DNA of 46,229 nt from contig JAEDNI010000010.1 in NCBI GenBank assembly GCA_016302585.1, positions 1 to 46,229 of the forward strand, in the 5' to 3' direction. Positions 8,862-16,230 of this stretch are shown here, piece after piece. The position numbers and the translations under genes were made by a program. Numbering within the stretch: position 1 is the first letter of the stretch; each line of letters opens with the position of its first letter. The DNA is from Paludibacteraceae bacterium (GTDB taxonomy: Bacteria > Bacteroidota > Bacteroidia > Bacteroidales > Paludibacteraceae). The notes under the pieces were generated by a model. It did not search any database. It saw only the letters and a list, made by a program, of their open reading frames with translations, and was not told where the DNA came from.

Positions 8862-9019
8862 TAAAATTTGTGGCGTCCTTCGTCTGCTACGGTCAGTTTC
8901 TTGCGACCTTTAGCACGGCGTGCAGCCAATACACGGCGACCGTTAGCGGTTGCCATTCTCTCCAGGAAGCCGTGTTTGTTACGACGCTTACGTTGGGAAG
9001 GTTGGAATGTACGTTTCAT
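8861..9019 (-). CDS. rpmH: 50S ribosomal protein bL34
   Basis: A 52-aa, very basic protein reading MKRTFQPSQRKRRNKHGF, then ERMATANGRRVLAARRAKG and ending in GRHKF. This is the complete bL34 signature. It is first in a tight minus-strand run (rpmH, rbfA, permease, lipoprotein, xerD, DUF5686), so expression of all six may be tied to ribosome synthesis. In many bacteria rpmH sits next to rnpA and dnaA; here it does not. A canonical promoter lies about 56 bp upstream. Confidence 0.97.
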   Translation of the reverse strand: MKRTFQPSQRKRRNKHGFLERMATANGRRVLAARRAKGRKKLTVADEGRHKF

Positions 9020-9037
9020 TGTTCTATTAGTATTTAT

Positions 9038-9106
9038 GCTCTGTCACAGAGCGGTTTTTACACAAAATGGGCTGCAAAAGTACTGCTTTTTTTTGACATG
9101 ACCAAA
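9038..9106 (-). promoter_or_regulatory. rpmH promoter and leader hairpin
   Basis: On the minus strand TTTG (9106-9103), 20 nt, and TACTTTTG (9082-9075) form a canonical promoter. The transcript begins near 9068. The leader carries a six-base-pair hairpin, GCTCTG/CAGAGC (9052-9038), about 18 nt before the ATG, which could affect translation; that effect is speculation. Just upstream an A-run, TGCG and a T-run form an A/T hairpin that may end recO transcription. Confidence 0.75.
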
Positions 9107-9141
9107 AAAAAACGCATTTTTTTTGCTTTTGAGTGCATTTT

Positions 9142-9705
9142 TTAGTCAAAAACCTCCATTAACACATCCAAAGAACGCGGATTTTGCCATGTCTCTACAT
9201 GTTCTGCGAAATATCGGCATAGTGCTAACAGTTGTTTTTGTCGTTCTGCACGCGTGGTAGGCAGAGGCGTATCTGTTTCCGGCATGGCAAATCCTAATTT
9301 GGCAGCAAAACCGGATAGAAAAAGCAAATGAAAATTCTGCGGCTCCGAGGTGCTGTCCAGTTCCGTGATGGCTTGCGTAATGAAGTCATAAAGCGGTTCG
9401 TCTTGCATCGGATGCCTTAATACATGGAACAGCACTTCGCTGATAAAGAGCGCAATAGCCCGTTTATAGGGATCGGAGACGGTAGAGAGCGGCACGAATT
9501 CCAGTTGTGCCGTACGCACCGAACGCTCATCGGTCGTCAGTTGCACGATCGAGAGTGGTGTGTATTTTCCGGCGGCATTCTTTCTACCCAGACCGTACAC
9601 CATATAATTAACGCGTCCGCCCGCGCGTGTATACGCGTGCAATACATGCGCTTTATCCGAATGCGGCTGAAGCGACAACACTATCGCATCAGTCGTGCTG
9701 TACAT
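9142..9705 (-). CDS. recO: DNA repair protein RecO (short form)
   Basis: A 187-aa protein with the RecO N-terminal OB fold: TTDAIVLSLQPHSDKAHVLH, then GGRVNYMVYGLGRKNAAGKY and the PLSIVQL strand. A helical C-terminal part follows. RecO loads RecA on SSB-coated DNA with RecR. Typical members are about 240 aa and many carry a four-Cys zinc site; this one has a single Cys and ends early, so the C-terminal domain is reduced. The reading frame shows no sign of a frameshift. It overlaps the phosphoesterase gene by 17 bp and is co-directional with the SSB-tail protein gene at 10654-11079. Confidence 0.8.
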   Translation of the reverse strand: MYSTTDAIVLSLQPHSDKAHVLHAYTRAGGRVNYMVYGLGRKNAAGKYTPLSIVQLTTDERSVRTAQLEFVPLSTVSDPYKRAIALFISEVLFHVLRHPMQDEPLYDFITQAITELDSTSEPQNFHLLFLSGFAAKLGFAMPETDTPLPTTRAERQKQLLALCRYFAEHVETWQNPRSLDVLMEVFD

Positions 9706-10654
9706 AGATGGAATCCACTAAGACACCGTTGTCTAAACGATAGACGCGGAGGTCCAATTGGGCGGGATGAGAGGGTTGGCTCGATTTAGGTTGAATTGTC
9801 AGAACGCCGTACACGGGTTCTATAAATGCCGTATCCGCTTTCATTTTTGTTCGTTGCGGCTTGAGTTCGCCGGCCGAGTTCATCACCACAAACGGTGCCC
9901 GACGCATGTAGCTGTGGTCGTGTCCCGCCAGTACTAAGTCGGCATCACATAGCACATGATGATAGAAAGAGAACTCGATGGGATTGATGCGTCCTTTGGC
10001 GGCAGAAAAAACGGGGTGGTGCATCAGCACGACGATGAACCGTTCTCCGGCACTGTTGATGAGAGATCGTATCCACGTCAGTGTACGCGTGAGATACATC
10101 ACACGCGCCATAGGGTTGGTATCCAGTACGATGAACCGCACTTGCGGCAGGTCGATGCAATAACTGGCTCCCGGCACACCAAGCGGTTTATTATCAGTTT
10201 GAGGGAAGGCCTTCTTCCAAACGGGAGAAAGTTGTTTGTTGATCCCTTTGGTATACTCGTGGTTACCAGGGCACACGATAACAGGTGTGCCGTATAGCGC
10301 ACTTCGGGTCCATTCATACAACAAAGCCTGATAGTAATAGTTCTGACCCCGTTGCATCCAGTCACCTACTTGCAGCACGGCATCGATATGTTCTACCCGC
10401 GAAGCAATGGCATTATAATCGTCCGTCTTCAAGTTGTTATGTACACCTCCCAGAACGACATAGGTGGAGGTGGCATTCTTTCCCACGGCTGCTTTCACCG
10501 AGTCAGATGAAGGAAAGGTGTACTCAATGGGTTCTTCCGGCCAGAAAGGCTCTTCGGGCATATCGAACCACGCCTGCCAGCGGACGATGCAGAGGACTGC
10601 AACGCCCACAAGCAGGACGGATGCGATAATTATTTCCTTAAGCCATCTTCTCAT
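9689..10654 (-). CDS. Membrane-anchored calcineurin-like phosphoesterase
   Basis: This 321-aa protein has one N-terminal membrane helix (IIIASVLLVGVAVLCIVRW) and a metallophosphoesterase domain. Motifs in order are VLGGVHNN (position of the usual D-x-H), QVGDWMQRG, CPGNHEY, VLMHHPVF and LAGHDHSYMR. The first metal-ligand Asp of D-x-H is replaced by Gly, while the other blocks are intact. That could reduce binding of one metal. The substrate is unknown, and the domain probably faces the periplasm. It overlaps the DUF3127 gene by one base (TAATG) and recO by 17 bp. Confidence 0.8.
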   Translation of the reverse strand: MRRWLKEIIIASVLLVGVAVLCIVRWQAWFDMPEEPFWPEEPIEYTFPSSDSVKAAVGKNATSTYVVLGGVHNNLKTDDYNAIASRVEHIDAVLQVGDWMQRGQNYYYQALLYEWTRSALYGTPVIVCPGNHEYTKGINKQLSPVWKKAFPQTDNKPLGVPGASYCIDLPQVRFIVLDTNPMARVMYLTRTLTWIRSLINSAGERFIVVLMHHPVFSAAKGRINPIEFSFYHHVLCDADLVLAGHDHSYMRRAPFVVMNSAGELKPQRTKMKADTAFIEPVYGVLTIQPKSSQPSHPAQLDLRVYRLDNGVLVDSIYVQHD

Positions 10655-11079
10655 TAGAAGGGAAGATCACTGGTGCCGTCGCCGGCAGTTGCGTCAAAAG
10701 GATCAAGTGCTACGGTCGGTTCAACAGGAGCAGCGGCAGCAGCGGCGGGTGCCGGAGCAGCAGCAGCTGCAGGTGCAGCGGCAGCAGGCTGAGCAGCTAC
10801 TTGCGTCATGTCCCCTTGTTGAATTTTCCATGCACGGATAGAGGTGTACCAACGGCCGTTGAACTCACGGCTCTCGATATCGAAACTAACGGTTACCAGC
10901 TGGTCGATATCACAAGGATTTGCTTTGATACGATCTTCGCCGAACACCTCAAAATGTACTTTACGCGGATAGTTCTCCACCGTCTCTAGCACATAGGGTT
11001 GTACTTTCCACGGGTTTCCGTTGCGACCTACACCTTCTTGTGCAGGCAGTACTTGTATGATTTTTCCTACTACTTCCAT
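10654..11079 (-). CDS. DUF3127 OB-fold protein with SSB-like C-terminal tail
   Basis: A 141-aa protein. Residues 1-95 match the Bacteroidota family DUF3127 (GKIIQVLPAQEGVGRNGNPW, KVHFEVFGEDRI, FNGRWYTSIRAWKI), which looks like an OB fold. An Ala/Pro-rich linker of about 30 residues follows, and the protein ends in DGTSDLPF. A flexible linker plus an acidic tip ending in Leu/Ile-Pro-Phe is the layout of SSB, whose tip binds RecO, ExoI and others. Single-strand DNA binding is therefore a reasonable hypothesis, not shown. It is two genes upstream of recO in the same direction. The leader is a 7-bp tandem array. Confidence 0.8.
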   Translation of the reverse strand: MEVVGKIIQVLPAQEGVGRNGNPWKVQPYVLETVENYPRKVHFEVFGEDRIKANPCDIDQLVTVSFDIESREFNGRWYTSIRAWKIQQGDMTQVAAQPAAAAPAAAAAPAPAAAAAAPVEPTVALDPFDATAGDGTSDLPF

Positions 11080-11117
11080 TTCTTAAACTTTAAACTATAA
11101 ACTTTCAACTTTCAACC
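11080..11117. repeat. Degenerate 7-bp tandem array between pgk and the DUF3127 gene
   Basis: On the minus strand units GAAAGTT, GAAAGTT, TATAGTT and TAAAGTT follow each other without interruption and run into the DUF3127 start codon. They fill the whole gap after the pgk stop. One of at least nine such arrays at gene junctions in this window. Confidence 0.75.
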
Positions 11118-12368
11118 TTATTCCCCCTTGATAGCAGCTACACCTGGGAGCACTTTACCTTCGATGGCCTCGAGGAGTGCACCGCCACCGGTTGAGATGT
11201 ACGAAACTTTGTCAGCCAGACCGAACTTGTTTACACAAGCAACGGAGTCACCACCGCCGATGAGCGAGAAAGCACCCTCAGCTGTTGCCTCTGCAATGGC
11301 CTCACCGATAGCACGGCTACCGCCGCAGAAGTTATCGAACTCGAACACACCGGCAGGACCATTCCAGAGGATGGTCTTAGCGCCCTTGATGGCGTTGCGG
11401 AAGTTCTCTTGTGCTTTAGGACCTGCATCCATTCCTTCCCATCCAGCAGGGATAGCGTCGGACGGATAGATCTTCTGATTTGCATCGTTGCTGAAGCTGT
11501 CGCCGCATACTGCATCCGGAGCGAGAACAAGTTCCACACCGTTCTTCTTTGCCAACTCCTCTACACCGAGTGCTACATCGAGTTTGTCGAGCTCAACGAT
11601 AGAGCCGCCGATCTCGCCGCCGTGTGCTTTGGCGAAGGTATAGGTCATACCGCCGCAGAGGATCAGTTTGTCCACCTTACCGAGCAGGTTCTCAATGATA
11701 CCGATCTTCGAACTTACTTTCGAGCCTCCCATGATGGCTACGAACGGACGTTTGATGTCTTTGAGGATCGCGTCCACAGCAGCTACCTCTTTCTCCATGA
11801 GGAAACCGAGCATCTTGTTGTCTGCATCGAAGTAGTCCGCGATGACAGCCGTCGAAGCATGTTTGCGGTGAGCGGTACCGAAGGCATCCATAACATAGCA
11901 GTCTGCGTACGAAGCAAGGGTCTTAGCGAACTCTTTCTGACGACCCTTCATCTCTTTTTTGGCTTCCTCGTAAGCCGGATCTTCTTTCTCAATACCTACC
12001 GGTTTACCTTCCTCTTCCGGATAGAAACGGAGGTTCTCGAGCAGCAATACCTCACCCGGCTTGAGAGCAGCAGCCTGAGCTTGTGCTTTGGCGCAGTCCT
12101 CAGCGAACTGAACGGGACAACCCAGCGCAGCAGCTACAGCGTCTTTGATTTGACCGAGACTGAACTTAGCCTGTACTTTACCTTTCGGTTTACCCATGTG
12201 GCTCATGATGATGAGCGCACCGCCCTCATCCAGGATGTACTTCAAGGTAGGCAGCGCACCGCGGATACGGGTGTCGTCTGTGATCTTACCATTCTCATCC
12301 AGAGGTACATTGAAGTCAACACGTACGATCGCCTTCTTGCCGGCGAAATTGAAATCTTTGATAGTCAT
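11118..12368 (-). CDS. pgk: Phosphoglycerate kinase
   Basis: A 416-aa enzyme of normal length that interconverts 1,3-bisphosphoglycerate + ADP and 3-phosphoglycerate + ATP in glycolysis. Signatures are AIVRVDFNVPLDENGKITDD at the N-terminus, IIMSHMGKPKG, LLENLRFYPEEEG, VMDAFGTAHRKHAST, FVAIMGGSKVSSKIG, the nucleotide-binding NGPAGVFEF, and the C-terminal IGGGDSVA and STGGGALLEA loops. It lies 48 bp after the DUF6242 gene and heads a run into the DUF3127, phosphoesterase and recO genes. No convincing dedicated promoter is visible in the 48 bp gap, which holds degenerate 7-bp repeats. Confidence 0.98.
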   Translation of the reverse strand: MTIKDFNFAGKKAIVRVDFNVPLDENGKITDDTRIRGALPTLKYILDEGGALIIMSHMGKPKGKVQAKFSLGQIKDAVAAALGCPVQFAEDCAKAQAQAAALKPGEVLLLENLRFYPEEEGKPVGIEKEDPAYEEAKKEMKGRQKEFAKTLASYADCYVMDAFGTAHRKHASTAVIADYFDADNKMLGFLMEKEVAAVDAILKDIKRPFVAIMGGSKVSSKIGIIENLLGKVDKLILCGGMTYTFAKAHGGEIGGSIVELDKLDVALGVEELAKKNGVELVLAPDAVCGDSFSNDANQKIYPSDAIPAGWEGMDAGPKAQENFRNAIKGAKTILWNGPAGVFEFDNFCGGSRAIGEAIAEATAEGAFSLIGGGDSVACVNKFGLADKVSYISTGGGALLEAIEGKVLPGVAAIKGE

Positions 12369-12416
12369 AACAGTAATATTTTTAATTTGTGATTTATAAT
12401 TGCAAATTTATGATTT
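12369..12416. repeat. Degenerate 7-bp tandem array upstream of pgk
   Basis: Minus-strand units AAAAATC, ATAAATT, TGCAATT, ATAAATC, ACAAATT, AAAAATA tile the gap between the DUF6242 stop and the pgk leader. The DUF6242 TAA abuts the first unit. The array is more degenerate than those at 33754 or 45856, but the period is clear. Confidence 0.65.
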
Positions 12417-13748
12417 TTACCAGTCGATGGAGTTCAGGCGACCTCTATAGACATCGCTATAGGTTTGGATTGCATCCTCTCCACCGAAGAGATAGATGTA
12501 GTTATCGCGCACAATAGCATTTTGTTTCTGGCGCTCCGAGTACTCCATAGGTAATTGGTTTTTCGTACTGTCGGCGGCATACCAGGAAATACCCTCATTA
12601 TCGGAGACATAGATATCGCGCCCGAAATACGTCTGCTTGTCATCCACGCCGCCGAAGAGCATGAGTTGTTTGTTGTACCAAACTACCGAGATGCCGGTGA
12701 GACTGGTGAACTTCGGTCTGTCAATGGAGAACTCTTCCAAGCGATAAGTGCCATTTGGCAGCGGGTGGGTTGAATATTCCAAGTTCCAACGGGTGTTGAG
12801 TGACTGACCATTCTCGGCAAAGCCTCCAATGATCATTGCGCGTGCCCGTTCACTGGCGTTTTGGAAACAAACGGCACCAAAATCACTGATGGGGAAGTTA
12901 TCCGTCGGTTGTAGTCCGCTGAGGCTGAGTTTTCCCTCTTCGTTCACATATGCCAACTCATATCCTTTGCCATTATCCACGAGAGCCCATACCCGGTCAT
13001 TCCAATAGAGCAACATCGTGATGACAGGGTAGTCCACCGCCTCGGACAACCAGTTAATACCATCGCTGCTGTAGTAGATCGCATTTCCTTGACCGTAATA
13101 GAGCATTGTGTGGTCACTTATTATCTGGCGCACACGTGTGCCGGCAGGCAGTCCGGTCGGTGAACCTAAATCCAGCCAAGTAGCGCCATCCGGGGAGGCG
13201 TATGTGTGAAGCGCAAAACCATTGGAACTGATCATGACGAACTGGTCATCCAGTTCCAACGCCCGTTGTTCACTGTCGTCCTCGGGGTAGATGGCGTCGG
13301 TCAGTTTGGTCCAAGTGAACAGATCCGGGTCCACCTGATGCACCGTAGGCCGGATCTCATAGACCTTGGTGGTGGAGCGGTCCGAGGACTCGATGGTCAG
13401 ATAGATAGGACGTTTGCTGAAATCCAAGGTGTCATAGCCTGTGAGCGAACAAGTGGTGTCCGGTGTTTCCAAAACGACACGACTCGGCGTGGCGGCGAAG
13501 ACGAATTTGGGTACCGCTTTCTCGAGACTGGTGCCGAAGAGCATGGAGTCTTTATTCCAAACAAGACCGGTATCGAGTAGTTCTTCAATAGTAAAGGTTG
13601 TGGACAAACCCGGCATCGAGTCGTTCTTGGCAAAATAGAACGATGTTAATTGCGCGACGGACGAAGTGGTAGACTCGGAGCTATTTGTCTCGCATCCTAC
13701 TAAAAAGAGCGGTGCAAAAGCAATAATTATGTTGAAAAATTTGCGCAT
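12417..13748 (-). CDS. DUF6242 family lipoprotein with kelch-like repeats
   Basis: A 443-aa lipoprotein (signal FFNIIIAFAPLFLVGC; lipobox LVGC). The N-terminal third is an Ig-like DUF6242 N-terminal domain, and the rest has propeller-like repeats such as WYNKQLMLFGGVDDK and DNYIYLFGGEDA. Proteins of this family are common on the surface of Bacteroidales; no function is established, and glycan or protein binding is a guess. It shares a compact face-to-face promoter region with fau. Its first bases hold the -33 box of the fau promoter. Confidence 0.8.
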   Translation of the reverse strand: MRKFFNIIIAFAPLFLVGCETNSSESTTSSVAQLTSFYFAKNDSMPGLSTTFTIEELLDTGLVWNKDSMLFGTSLEKAVPKFVFAATPSRVVLETPDTTCSLTGYDTLDFSKRPIYLTIESSDRSTTKVYEIRPTVHQVDPDLFTWTKLTDAIYPEDDSEQRALELDDQFVMISSNGFALHTYASPDGATWLDLGSPTGLPAGTRVRQIISDHTMLYYGQGNAIYYSSDGINWLSEAVDYPVITMLLYWNDRVWALVDNGKGYELAYVNEEGKLSLSGLQPTDNFPISDFGAVCFQNASERARAMIIGGFAENGQSLNTRWNLEYSTHPLPNGTYRLEEFSIDRPKFTSLTGISVVWYNKQLMLFGGVDDKQTYFGRDIYVSDNEGISWYAADSTKNQLPMEYSERQKQNAIVRDNYIYLFGGEDAIQTYSDVYRGRLNSIDW

Positions 13749-13771
13749 GTCGTTTTTTTTTAGTACCTTTG
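13740..13771 (+). promoter_or_regulatory. fau promoter
   Basis: TTTG at 13740-13743, 20 nt, and TACCTTTG at 13764-13771. The -33 box lies inside the first codons of the opposite-strand DUF6242 gene. Transcription should begin near 13778. Confidence 0.75.
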
Positions 13772-13777
13772 CAGCGG

Positions 13778-13809
13778 CAAAGGTAAATTACCAATAACCA
13801 ATTAGCAAT
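13778..13809 (-). promoter_or_regulatory. DUF6242 gene promoter, facing the fau promoter
   Basis: On the minus strand ATTG (13809-13806), 20 nt, and TACCTTTG (13785-13778). Its -7 box and that of fau form an inverted repeat, TACCTTTGC/GCAAAGGTA, only four bases apart, so both polymerases would occupy the same DNA. Confidence 0.6.
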
Positions 13810-13822
13810 AACCAATAATTTA
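13787..13822. repeat. 7-bp tandem array upstream of fau
   Basis: Units ACCAATA, ACCAATT, AGCAATA, ACCAATA run up to the fau start codon and overlap the -33 box of the minus-strand promoter. A change in unit number would alter both the fau leader and the upstream part of the DUF6242 promoter. Confidence 0.7.
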
Positions 13823-13823
13823 T

Positions 13824-14426
13824 ATGTTATTTGAATCTCAAATCCATGATTTAAAGATGATCTGGCCCTGGAGCCGTATTCCTCGGGAGCAGGCCGCGCT
13901 TCGTGCTATTGTGGAGCAGCAGCGTCGTATAATGAACTCCGAGGAGGTCGCTCAGCAGTCTGCGGCTATCATGGCTCAATTGGAGCAGATGTCGTCTTTC
14001 CGCGAGGCGCAAACGGTGTTGCTCTATTACCCGATACATAATGAGGTGGATCTTCGTCCGTTGCTCACTAAGTATGAGGGTCAAAAAACATTTCTGTTAC
14101 CTGTCACCCATCGTTCCTCGATGGAGGCTCGTCCATATGAAGGCGAGGACATGATGCGTAAAGGCCATTTTGGTGTGCCGGAGCCGCAGACGCAGACTTG
14201 GCGCGGGCCTATTGATCTCATCCTGGTGCCGGGTGTGGTGTTTGACCAGCATTGTCATCGTATCGGTCGCGGCGGAGGCTATTATGACAAGTTCTTGGCG
14301 AAGCATCATAAATCGAAGAAGATTGGTGTCTGCTATTCCTTCCAGTTGAAGAAGCATACGATTCCTCACCTCATTCGCGACCAGAAGATGGATCGTGTGA
14401 TCACTCCTCAGTTATCCATTGGATAG
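13824..14426 (+). CDS. fau: 5-formyltetrahydrofolate cyclo-ligase
   Basis: A 200-aa protein of normal length for the ATP-dependent enzyme that converts 5-formyl-THF to 5,10-methenyl-THF in folate metabolism. Family signatures are the N-terminal helix EQAALRAIVEQQRRIM, a strand VLLYYPIHNEVDLRPL, the ATP/folate region LVPGVVFDQ, and the glycine-rich RIGRGGGYYDKFL. The start is uncertain: ATG 13824 gives an 11-residue extension before a second ATG at 13857 (MIWPWSRIPRE). The 3' end overlaps the convergent unknown gene by 26 bp, with no terminator hairpin. Confidence 0.93.
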   Translation: MLFESQIHDLKMIWPWSRIPREQAALRAIVEQQRRIMNSEEVAQQSAAIMAQLEQMSSFREAQTVLLYYPIHNEVDLRPLLTKYEGQKTFLLPVTHRSSMEARPYEGEDMMRKGHFGVPEPQTQTWRGPIDLILVPGVVFDQHCHRIGRGGGYYDKFLAKHHKSKKIGVCYSFQLKKHTIPHLIRDQKMDRVITPQLSIG

Positions 14427-15168
14427 TCGGCTGACTATCGTGTATTCGTTGTAGCTCACGGTCGCTCTCGGCCGTGAGTTTTCTTTCTCCCTTCCGATAA
14501 TAATAGATCACGCCGTAAAGCTGGCATTTCATCATCTTTGCGTACGGCAGTTCATTCCGGTAATATTCCTCCACGAGATTCCAAATGTTCAGGATCAGTT
14601 CATCCGCTTGTTTGCGAAGGGGCTCGAGGTCTCCGTGTACGCGCTCGGTATTCTGGATATGGAAGGTATGCTGGCGTTGATGATCGCAGAAGATGTCGTA
14701 ATGCACCTTTACTTTGTTGATAGCGGGGTTATAAATAGGAAATCCGCCATTTGCCATTCGTTTCTGCTCTCCTTCGATGATTTTCTTTCCCCATTCGAGC
14801 AGGTAATCCTCGGACGACAGATCGGGCACTATATGTTGGTGCGGGTCGAGTCCGTAGAGCAGTTTCTGCTCTTTCTTTATCTCGCCACGAATGACGGCCA
14901 GGTTAAGTACCTGAATGAAATGGGAGATATACATACGTGCGTTTTGCACGATATGACGATACTGCTTATTGGCATTCACGGTAGAGGTGTAGTTGTCTTT
15001 GGACTGCATGACGGTGTTCTCGAAGGATACGAGAAAACGTTGTGCTTCGCTGAGCACCTTATAGGGCAGCACCTGCTCTGTATAATCCGCTATCTGCGCC
15101 CGCTGAATAGCATTCTGCAAGGCGTGTAGACGGGCTAAATCCGTGTTTGGTAAACGACGATAAGGCAT
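14401..15168 (-). CDS. Conserved-looking protein of unknown function
   Basis: A 255-aa soluble protein, not recognised. It is predicted mostly helical, rich in Gln, His, Arg and Tyr, with no signal peptide or membrane segment. Distinctive stretches are LLEWGKKIIEGEQKRMANGG near residue 125 and VKVHYDIFCDHQRQHTFH near residue 150. Codon use looks like that of its neighbours. It starts 23 bp after the polyprenyl synthase stop, in a run ddl, synthase, this gene. Its 3' end overlaps fau by 26 bp on the other strand. A housekeeping role within Bacteroidales is likely but unproven. Confidence 0.7.
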   Translation of the reverse strand: MPYRRLPNTDLARLHALQNAIQRAQIADYTEQVLPYKVLSEAQRFLVSFENTVMQSKDNYTSTVNANKQYRHIVQNARMYISHFIQVLNLAVIRGEIKKEQKLLYGLDPHQHIVPDLSSEDYLLEWGKKIIEGEQKRMANGGFPIYNPAINKVKVHYDIFCDHQRQHTFHIQNTERVHGDLEPLRKQADELILNIWNLVEEYYRNELPYAKMMKCQLYGVIYYYRKGERKLTAESDRELQRIHDSQPTIQWITEE

Positions 15169-15181
15169 AAAATCAATTTAG

Positions 15182-15202
15182 GATTTATGATTTATGATTT
15201 TC
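15182..15202. repeat. 7-bp array that supplies the stop of the polyprenyl synthase gene
   Basis: Three units (GATTTAT, GATTTAT, GATTTTC on the plus strand) run from the junction into the 3' end of the synthase gene. The last sense codons (Lys-Ser) and the TAA at 15194-15192 lie inside the array. Confidence 0.75.
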
Positions 15203-16154
15203 TTATAGCGAGTTGTTCCGCCAATTCGCGCAGCGTTTCAGTGGCGCTGTTCGCGGGCAGCAGATCGAGTTGTGCGAGTGCTTTGGAGGTGTATTCCTCC
15301 AAGACCACTTCGCAGGCCTCGCGTACCCCTATACGGTTGTACAGAGCGGTGACGGCGGCGATCTTCTCTTCCTTTTGGTCCGTAGCCATGAGCCATTGGA
15401 GCAGTTCTGCTTTGGACTCCGCATCGGAGGTGTCGAGCGCAGTAAGGAGGAGAATAGTCTTTTTATTGCAGCATATATCTCCGCCGATGGCCTTGCCGAA
15501 GGTCTTGGGGTCGCCGTACACATCGAGGATATCATCTTGAATCTGGAAAGCGATACCGATATTCAGACCGTATTGATAGAGCGCTTCCTGCTGGGAATGG
15601 TCGGCACCGGCAATGTATCCGCCGATACGCATGGCGTTAGCCAAGAGAACCGATGTCTTGAGCTCGATCATCTTCAGATAGTCCTCGATGGATACTTGAC
15701 TCATGTGCTCAAACTCCATGTCATACTGCTGTCCCTCGCATACGCCGGTAGCCATCTCATTGAACCATTTAAGGACCTGAGGCAGTTTGGGAGCCGGCAC
15801 TTGTGCCAATAGTTTGTATGCTTCAATGAGCATCTGGTCTCCCGAGAGGATGGCGGTGTTGTTGTTCCATTTCCGATGCACGGTCTCTTGTCCGCGACGT
15901 ACTTCCGCTCGATCCATCACATCGTCGTGGACGAGTGTGAAGTTATGAAACACTTCCAAAGCCAGAGCCGCAGGCAGCACGTCGTCCATTGAGTTAATCA
16001 GGCCGCCGTTAATCACTGCTTCAGCAGCGATGATCGCTAAATGCGGACGAAGGCGCTTACCGCCGGAAGCCAAGGTATATTCAATTGGTTCATACAAGCC
16101 TCTCGGCTCTTTGTTCCAATTTAATTGTGCTATTTCTTTATTAATATCGATCAT
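15192..16154 (-). CDS. Trans-isoprenyl diphosphate synthase (polyprenyl synthetase family)
   Basis: A 320-aa prenyl chain-elongating enzyme. The substrate-binding GGKRLRP, the first Asp-rich motif DDVMD (about residue 83) and the second Asp-rich motif DDILD (about residue 213) are all present. Products could be farnesyl, geranylgeranyl or octaprenyl diphosphate, for quinone or undecaprenyl precursors; chain length cannot be read with certainty. ATG at 16154 (MIDINKEIAQLNWNKEP) is chosen over an in-frame TTG at 16166, which would lie in the upstream 7-bp array. It lies 76 bp after ddl. Confidence 0.92.
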   Translation of the reverse strand: MIDINKEIAQLNWNKEPRGLYEPIEYTLASGGKRLRPHLAIIAAEAVINGGLINSMDDVLPAALALEVFHNFTLVHDDVMDRAEVRRGQETVHRKWNNNTAILSGDQMLIEAYKLLAQVPAPKLPQVLKWFNEMATGVCEGQQYDMEFEHMSQVSIEDYLKMIELKTSVLLANAMRIGGYIAGADHSQQEALYQYGLNIGIAFQIQDDILDVYGDPKTFGKAIGGDICCNKKTILLLTALDTSDAESKAELLQWLMATDQKEEKIAAVTALYNRIGVREACEVVLEEYTSKALAQLDLLPANSATETLRELAEQLAIRKS

Positions 16155-16156
16155 TT

Positions 16157-16180
16157 CAATTATCAATTATCAATTATCAA
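16157..16180. repeat. 7-bp array (CAATTAT x3) before the polyprenyl synthase gene
   Basis: Three perfect CAATTAT units at 16157-16177 lie immediately upstream of the synthase ATG on the minus strand. A 7-bp hairpin (ATTTTCG/CGAAAAT, five-base loop) sits between the array and the ddl stop and could be a weak terminator or processing point. Confidence 0.75.
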
Positions 16181-16230
16181 GATTTTCGCTTGTCGAAAAT
16201 AATCGTTCGAGCAAAGCGAGATAAGAATTG

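Noticed and set aside
11409..12392. Long open frame antisense to pgk
   Set aside because: pgk has all its family motifs on the minus strand; the antisense protein has no domain or ribosome site.
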